A stretch of DNA of 64,000 nucleotides from Pisolithus tinctorius. Its lineage: Eukaryota; Basidiomycota; Agaricomycetes; Boletales; Pisolithaceae. The stretch covers positions 2,356,001-2,420,000 of the forward strand of contig JANFAH010000004.1 of the NCBI GenBank assembly GCA_024663395.1. The letters run 5' to 3'. Shown in pieces: positions 57,460 through 64,000 of the stretch. Both the position numbers and the translations under genes were made by a program. Numbering within the stretch: the first letter of the stretch is position 1; each line of letters starts with the position of its first letter. The notes beneath the pieces were generated by a model, which ran no database searches, had not been told where the DNA came from, and saw only the letters and a program-made list of their open reading frames with translations.

Positions 57460-60400
57460 ATGGCAAGCCAAGTGGGTTACTTGGGACCACCCACTTACAT
57501 CTCGGCGCGCTCAGCAGATGTCATTCTATCCGATGTTCGTCCGACGAGGCTCGCAGACGACGCTCTCCATGCCACCAATGCTCTCCTTGACGAGCTTCTC
57601 TACAATATTCTCGATGCTGCTCGCGCCCTAAATACTGCCCAACTAAGGGCTGGTCTACACAGGATCCTGCCGACAACGCTAGGCAAAGAAGCTGTCCTAG
57701 AAGCCGAACTAGAACTCCGGGCATACTGGGATCGTACATCTGGGACTTCGGGCAATGGTTCATCTCAGGTCGTACCGGATGATGGCAGTTTCAACCTACC
57801 ATGGGTATTCGAGGTGAGCATGACGCTCCGCTGTGGCCGACATCCCTTAACACTTATTCGGTTGCTCCTGTCCAGCTCCTCCGCCTCAAGTGTGAAGCCT
57901 ATTCAACGCTGAGCGATACGGATGAAGATCCAGATGCAGAAGTTCGTCTCACGGAACGCATGAACGCTGAAGGGACCTCCATTCCTAAGCAATCACTCCT
58001 TGCTCCGGCTTCTCTCTATTTAACTGCTATTATCGAGTGAGTAGTATCACGTATCTCTCACACAACGTTGTGTTGAAACAGACTATTTTAGGTCAATCTG
58101 CGAGTATGTCGTACTGTTAGCTTCCACAGTTGGCTACTGAAAAATTTTCGCTTAGACATGTCCTGTCGAACGTTAGCCGCGTCGTGGCTCGTGACAGCAG
58201 TCGCGCGACAGCCAATTCGCAAGATCTCTTCGTCGCGCTTTGCGAAGACAACACAATTTACGGCCTTTTTAAAACATGAAGAGTCAGTAGAATGTAATTT
58301 TGTGGGCTGTTTGGCGTTCAGCTGATCAGTGATATTTCACTCGCCACGTCACTCTCCTGCAGTTTACGAAGAAATCGAATCCCTCTCGAAACTCCCGAAT
58401 GGAAGACGCAGCCTCAGCAAATCCTTCTCTCGCGAGAGGCTGACAGGAGCTGCATCCCCAACATCCGAATCATTCCGGAAACACGACCCACGCAGTTCCC
58501 CCCGTCAGCGCATGTCATCGGAGTCTTCCGGTATTCCTCCTAGTATTATTGTCAATGCCAATCACCAATCTTCTCGGTCATCCTTTGACAAATCGCGGGG
58601 TATCAAAATTTTTAACAACAAGGGGTCGCCGCATGCAAGCGAACACGGTCACCAAAAGTCAGAGTCCTTCGCAAGTGCCAATGCCAAGCAGTCCATTCGT
58701 AGTAGCACCGATAAGTCTCCCGTGTCCACCACATTTAGTGTAAGCCCATCTTTACTGCATGGGTCGTCCCTTGTCGCTAATCTTATGGAACTCACCAGGA
58801 TACTCGCTCGCAAGAGTTCGACGACATGATGCGTTCGGGTTCAACAGTGAGAGTTTCGCTTACTCCCGATCGACTTCGCACGATGGAAGTACGTCCATCC
58901 TTATACGTGTCCAATATTTTCCCAAGGAGACTGATGTCTGATCTGACAGGTGCTAAACAAGGAAAGATCGCGACCCCCCGGACGTCAGAAAGGGTTAACT
59001 AAAACCGACAGAGCAAGCGTTTCCGAATCTCTCTCTGCCCCCCCATCAGCCCGTTCCACCAGGTCACCATTGCAGCCCGTCGAGTCTATCATTGAAGACG
59101 ACGAAGACGCCATGGCTTTAAACCCTCCTCCTACATCACGACCTCGGCAACTTAGCGCTGCTGGGGCTGCTGCTGCGAGTTACCGTCCTACGTCGTTTAT
59201 GAGGATCAGGTCTGCGTCTACCTCCGACTCTTCAGTTGCACAACCCCTTGCCGCCTCTTCCAAGCAGACGCAACCCTCCGAATCAACGGTTCTCCCCACG
59301 CCTCCAAGTTCTGCTGCTGAGTCTGTACCGAGACCCAAGGCGCCTCCAAAAGAGCTCAATATGAACGCTGTGAAAGCGCCAGTTAGGCGACCCGGTCGAA
59401 ATCGAGAATCCCTTGATCTAGACGATGTGATGGGCTACTCGGATGAAGAGACTCCAGTGAGCCCGGGGCGAAAGATTTCGCGGCCGCAAGAGAAACATAA
59501 GGGAATCTCAACAAATACCAGGGATCTGATCGATTTTCTTGCTGAGGGCCCTCCAGAGCCTCTGGCGACACCATCACCGTCTAACGACAGCTTCCTCTCT
59601 CTTACACCAAAGAAGTCGGGACGTTTGCAAAAGATGATATCGAGGATCACACTTTCCGGCTCAAGCCAGTCGAGCAAGTCCTCGCGGAAAGGGAGCATAC
59701 AAGAGGTCGTCGTACCTCACAACAAATCATCAAGCAACCTAAGTCCACTTGCAAATCGACCTATCCCTCCACGGTATCCCACTCCTGGTCCTTCTTCGGC
59801 GGCTTCATCAGATCGTGGTTCCGAAGACCGGGAAACTCCCAATGCGCGCCGGCGTTCGCAATCTGCTTCGCGGAAAGTCATTCCTCGTGAAAATGGCACA
59901 GCGGCGAGCAAGGAGCAGCTGCCTGTCCCTCCCATTCCTATCATTGTTCCTGGGGAGGAGCTCTGCCACTCGCCAGCTGCGGTATCCGAAAGGCTTTCAG
60001 ACTCAGCTCTTGACAATGATGCAAAACCACCGCCCCACCAGTCGTCATCGACTCCGGGGTGGGTTGGCAGTGTTGCGCCCACGTCTCCAGTCCCTTCATC
60101 GGCACCTGCCTCCTTAGCGCCTTCACTTCCATCTTCCCCGATGCAGATGGAATTTGCACCACGAGCGCACGTCCCTCCCCGGGTGTCTTCTAAATCCACC
60201 AAAGTTACTGTAGCGCCTCCCCAGAGCTCATCTCCGGCTCCAGTAATCCCTGTATCACTCGCCGAACAGACTCGTGATATGCGCAGAGCGCTGGCGCATG
60301 CGATGAATGCCGACGAGTGTCGGCTGCTTGTCGATATGTTCCTGGTTCGCTCTAAGCTGGTCTCTGACCCTGCAGAACTGCGGGCGTTGGCTACAGCACC

Positions 60401-60548
60401 ACCCCCAGATCCTACTACGCAAGAGCTGAACACGATGATCGAGCAGACGCTCGTTGGTCTTTTCTTGGGCGACAGTGATGGTTCTGTGGAATACGACACT
60501 AGAACTAAAGCCCCCACTTCCTTTTCCAACGGACATGCCGAGCTATAG
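57460..60548 (+). CDS. Histone-fold-like protein with long disordered tail (one apparent frameshift)
   Basis: Exons begin join(57460..57813, 57876..58036, 58092..58103, 58156..58282, 58363..). The third is a 12-nt microexon. Residues near 165-215 (APASLYLTAIIE, ICEHVLSNV, VVARDSSR, DLFVALCED, IYGLF) follow the helix pattern of histone H2A from alpha-2 to alpha-C. An earlier helix (LLDELLYNILDAARALN) may be alpha-1. Everything after is Ser/Pro/Arg rich and disordered, with a final helical segment (MRRALAHAMNADECRLLVDMFL). At 58271..58274 an A4 run produces a TGA; one more A gives an open frame and the right splice phase. If the TGA is real, a 216-residue histone-fold protein would end there. 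I know no named function. Confidence 0.6.
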
Positions 60549-60851
60549 CTACACTCTCTAGAACCGATTCGATACCCCCCCTGCTTATTGAGGATTACTA
60601 CATTTCTGGTTGCAGGTTCATTCGATCTTCATCCATATTTACTATCTATCGTATTCTTACTCTTACAACAGTAGTGCTATGCAGGTTTCAGGCTTCCAGC
60701 ACACCCTATATCAGTACACTCTGGTATCTCCAGCTGTAATTTCAGCGAGTTATGTATTCGACCATCTGTTGGGAAAGCTCGCGGTGCACGCAACAAACAA
60801 CGTATGCAAATGATAGTGGTAACAACAAAGCGATCGAGGTACGTTCATAAC
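60549..60851. other. Convergent 3' region
   Basis: About 300 bp between the ends of two converging genes. Nothing else was seen. Confidence 0.4.
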
Positions 60852-63800
60852 CTACTGCACCTCCAACGAAACTGCTATACCCATGGCAGCCAACTCGGCA
60901 CAGAGATAGCGGAACACGTATGGGATTGCCACCACTTCCATATCGCCACCTTTTTTCGTCGAACCCAAGACATGGGACGACGGTATCGCGACAGATACCT
61001 CCGGCTGGGGACCCCTGTCTAGATTTTGACCTGTCGCCAGCGTTTGTCTCGCCCTCTCATCATCTTGTTCAGCAGCTGCGCGGCAAACCCTGCAATACTC
61101 GCCACCAGGGCCCGACGGTCTTATAACTCCCGACAAAACTTCACCTAGACTGACGTCGTCGTATCCCAGCGATATGAGACTGCCACATGTCCGGCACACC
61201 CATGCCGTAGAGTAGTCCGAACAGTTCATTAACCTATCTTGCAGGAGGAACGACGTGCCGTGCGCTATGAGGGCATCGCGTTCCATCTCTCCGAAACGGA
61301 TACCTCCTGCACGTTTGCGACCCTGTGAAAAAATCAAGCCTGTCAACAGCGGGCAGCGAGATGACACGTGAAGATACGTGCCTTGACAGGTTGTCGTGTC
61401 ACTGGGTCCACTGGACCCGTCGTTCGCACTTGGAACTTGTCCAATACCATGTGACGCAGTCGCTGGTAGTAGACGACACCGATGTAGATATCCGCCGCGA
61501 ACTCTTGGCCAGTGATGCCAGAATACATCGGCTCGTTACCATAGTAATTAAATCCTGCGGCCACGAGTTGCTCGCCAAAGTAATCGATTGCCGTATCTTC
61601 CTCCGAGAATCTAGGGCAAGATCAGTACCATGTGGATGACAGTAGCAGGGGGGCGTACTCGAATGGGGTGGCATCCTGAGCTAGCCCATGCATTGCACCA
61701 GCTTTGCCAGCCATGCTCTCTACCAACATTCCGATGGTCATTCGACTAGGGAAAGCGTGCGGGTTGATGATGACGTCTGGTTGCATCCCGCTCTCGGAGA
61801 ATGGCATGTCGACTGCAGGCCACTTTTGGGAGCAGACCCCTTTCTGGCCATGACGGGAAGAGAACTTGTCTCCGATGACGGGAGAGCGCGTGATTCGCAA
61901 GGTTACTTGAAGTTTTTGGAGCTCGGTGTCCCCTGCATCTGAGCCTGCGGAACCGTCTATCATCTTACACGAAAGGAAGAAAGAGACACATACCGAGCAG
62001 CCGAACCTTATCCACAATACCAGCCTCGTCGCTTTTGTACTTGACGAATCTAGTCCGACCCGTGGTGTCATCGACGTAGGCGGCAATGGGGTCTCCAGCC
62101 TCCAGTTTGACCCCAATACTGGGAAGCCCGTCCGTGTCCAAGAGACCCATGCAGGTGTGTTGTCGATCGCCTGCCTCAGTGTGGATGTCATCCCCTAATC
62201 CAAAATGCAGGGTCGGTGCCGACGAGGATTTCGACGCTCCACGCATTTCCTGTAAGTCTATCACCTCGGATTTGTAGACTGTGCCGTACGCAAATCCACG
62301 TTCATGAGCAGATTTGTTAAGGATCATGGCATCCTCCATATCATACCCCGTATAGGAAATAACTGCAACAATAGCGTTCGTTCCATTCGGGAATGCGTCC
62401 ATACCATATGTATCATGCAGACGAGGTCGAACCACTGGGGTTTGTCCAGTCTGGAGATGGTAAAGCTTGTTATCGGTCCGATGCTGTAACGTGGTTGATG
62501 GTGTCCCCATAGTTTGTTTACCCATCTTGTGAAATAGTCAGGAAGCTGTCTGAAAGGTTGCCCGGATGATTTACCTGACATTGGTAGATGTTACGTGGAC
62601 TCTGTTACCATGGTTTAGATATGTTTGTACTGACAAGGGCCACTACTCACTTGGTTGAAGTCAGAAAAAGGCGTCAAATTGGCAAGGATGGAAAGGAAAT
62701 TTGTAGGTGCATGTTCCACATGTGTAGAAACGCCAATCTCAACTTCACCTGGTTTCACAGCTATATTCAGGTAGACTTGTTCGAAGGGTCCCACCAGGTC
62801 GTCCCTCCCGTTAGCAAGTAACTTCACCGGACGCATCATCCTTGCTGGAGTTGAGAATAAGAACAGTCCGGGGTGCTGGCCTCCCTTGCTCTCGGGTACG
62901 AAACCGATCTCGAGGTCAAGGGGTATCCTGTGTAGTCCTTCGGTCTTCCATATTCGCAAGCCCTCAGCAAGCTGCTTAGCCAATCCCGGTCGGGCCCAAC
63001 CGATAACGCGCCCGTCAAGTTGGACGCATAAGTTCTTGCGACCGTCGATCGAAGATGAGAATGGTTGTGACATGCCGTGAGCGAGCAATAGGGACGGGAT
63101 GTGAGCGACCGCTCGGGGAGCCGTAACGATGCGGCACGACCGCGAAAGATGGTTGAGCAGACCACAAGGAGTACCATCGGGGGTGTGCACGGGGCACAGG
63201 AAACCTTGCAAAATGTCAGCACGACACATCTCGAATGGCTCGAGCGCATACCCCATGCTTCAGGAAGAAGTTTCCGGACAGTTGTCGTTTTTAATTCCGC
63301 GAAAAATGCACCTCTGTGAATACACCGAAAATGACTTATATACCGCAGCCAGTTGAGCTTCTCTGCAACAATCGTGAAACCTGAGGCTTGTTGTAAGTCG
63401 AGACCGGAGGAAGAAACAAGGTTTCCAGTTGCCAGAAAATTGGACATTTTTGCACCAATCTCCCAGTTAATTTTGTTGATCACTTTCTGGATGTATCGTT
63501 CTGTAAAACCATGACACGTTGTCTTCCATGAGTGGACAGCAGACACTGACTGTCAAAGAAGTCCGGCGGGGGTTCGGCCTTCCGTACATCAATGGTTATT
63601 TGATTGCGAACTTGATTGAGTGCCTCCTCTAGGCGTTCTTTGATAATCATGCCATACAGGTAGCCTGGAAGGAGAACTTCTTGGTGTTGTGGCGAATCCG
63701 GGTTGTCTGCGCAGGACGATCCAGACAGTAGGCTGTATAGCTTCCGTAACATGAATCTTGGTGGAACTTCGTTAGTGGACAACCAATAAGAGCAAAGGTT

Positions 63801-64000
63801 AGGCACCTACACCAGCAGACGAAATTTGTCGCGCGGCTCTTCAACGTGAACCAAGACCATTTTTTGAATTAACCATGCCCCAATCGCTCGGTTGTTCCAA
63901 TCTTCTGGCACCCCGAGTACTACCCGAAACTTGTCGCCCAAGTACTCCAGACATCGTTCACCCGTATGTAGGTCGTACCTTTTGAAACTGCGCAAAAGAA
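60852..64000 (-). CDS. RPA2: RNA polymerase I second-largest subunit (RPA2/A135), 5' end outside window
   Basis: The C-terminal three quarters of the protein are encoded, in several exons with short introns; the N-terminus lies beyond 64000. Recognised parts in order: [167 protein letters not shown], the zinc-binding cysteines CRTCGSL and YCRVC, and [14 protein letters not shown]. This combination, in particular the [13 protein letters not shown] zinc region, is the Pol I type. The enzyme makes the 35S rRNA precursor in the nucleolus. It is convergent with the histone-fold-like gene. Confidence 0.93.

Noticed and set aside
59717..60529. 270-codon open frame on the minus strand
   Set aside because: It is antisense to the Ser/Pro-rich tail of the histone-fold-like protein; such composition opens the opposite strand by chance.

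Overview
The window is nuclear DNA from a fungus, most likely an agaricomycete (mushroom-forming) basidiomycete. The genes are close together and interrupted by many very short introns (about 48-65 nt, GT-AG, with CTRAY-like branch points). The gene set is eukaryotic housekeeping (eIF3d, RNA polymerase I second subunit, the KEOPS subunit KAE1, TOM20, three complex I factors), mixed with basidiomycete-type F-box, CNH and disordered regulatory proteins. I rebuilt gene models by hand by joining frames across introns. Where a junction needed a guess, the entry says so. I recognised no transposon, CRISPR array or viral gene.

Layout. 0.1-4 kb: F-box protein, PAPS reductase and a Dsc2/UBAC2-like rhomboid pseudoprotease. 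6-9.2 kb: eIF3d and an IST3/RBMX2-like splicing factor, diverging from an 88-bp gap. 10-17 kb: an unknown tail-anchored protein, a one-finger C2H2 protein and a CNH-domain protein. 17.5-25.4 kb: a large TRP/FLC-like membrane protein, lipoate-protein ligase, NDUFA8, a small acidic protein and NDUFAF3. 26-32.2 kb: a tandem segmental duplication of a two-gene unit of Pho80-like cyclins. Each unit also carries a decaying fragment that resembles mitochondrial ribosomal protein L4. 32.5-40 kb: KAE1, an intron-containing tRNA (probably His), a SET-MYND protein, TOM20 and a protein kinase. 41-48.2 kb: the PP4 regulatory subunit 3 (PSY2/SMEK), a tRNA-Asn, TRM10 and acyl-protein thioesterase 1. 50.8-64 kb: NDUFAF5, a large C2H2 protein with a 27-bp minisatellite, a histone-fold-like protein with a disordered tail, and the C-terminal three quarters of RPA2 running off the right edge.

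Functional themes. Several genes serve mitochondria: NDUFA8, NDUFAF3, NDUFAF5, lipoate ligase and TOM20. Several serve tRNA or translation: KAE1, TRM10, two tRNAs and eIF3d. They sit on both strands under separate promoters, so I read this as ordinary gene order, not an operon-like cluster.

Most notable observations: (1) the A-B-A-B cyclin duplication; (2) at least three introns that are best explained as GC-AG introns; (3) a 5-nt first coding exon and a 12-nt internal exon; (4) a run of single-base frameshifts between about 43.9 and 58.3 kb that break PSY2, TRM10, APT1, the C2H2 gene and the histone-fold gene, either real decay or base-level assembly errors; (5) the histone-fold-like protein.
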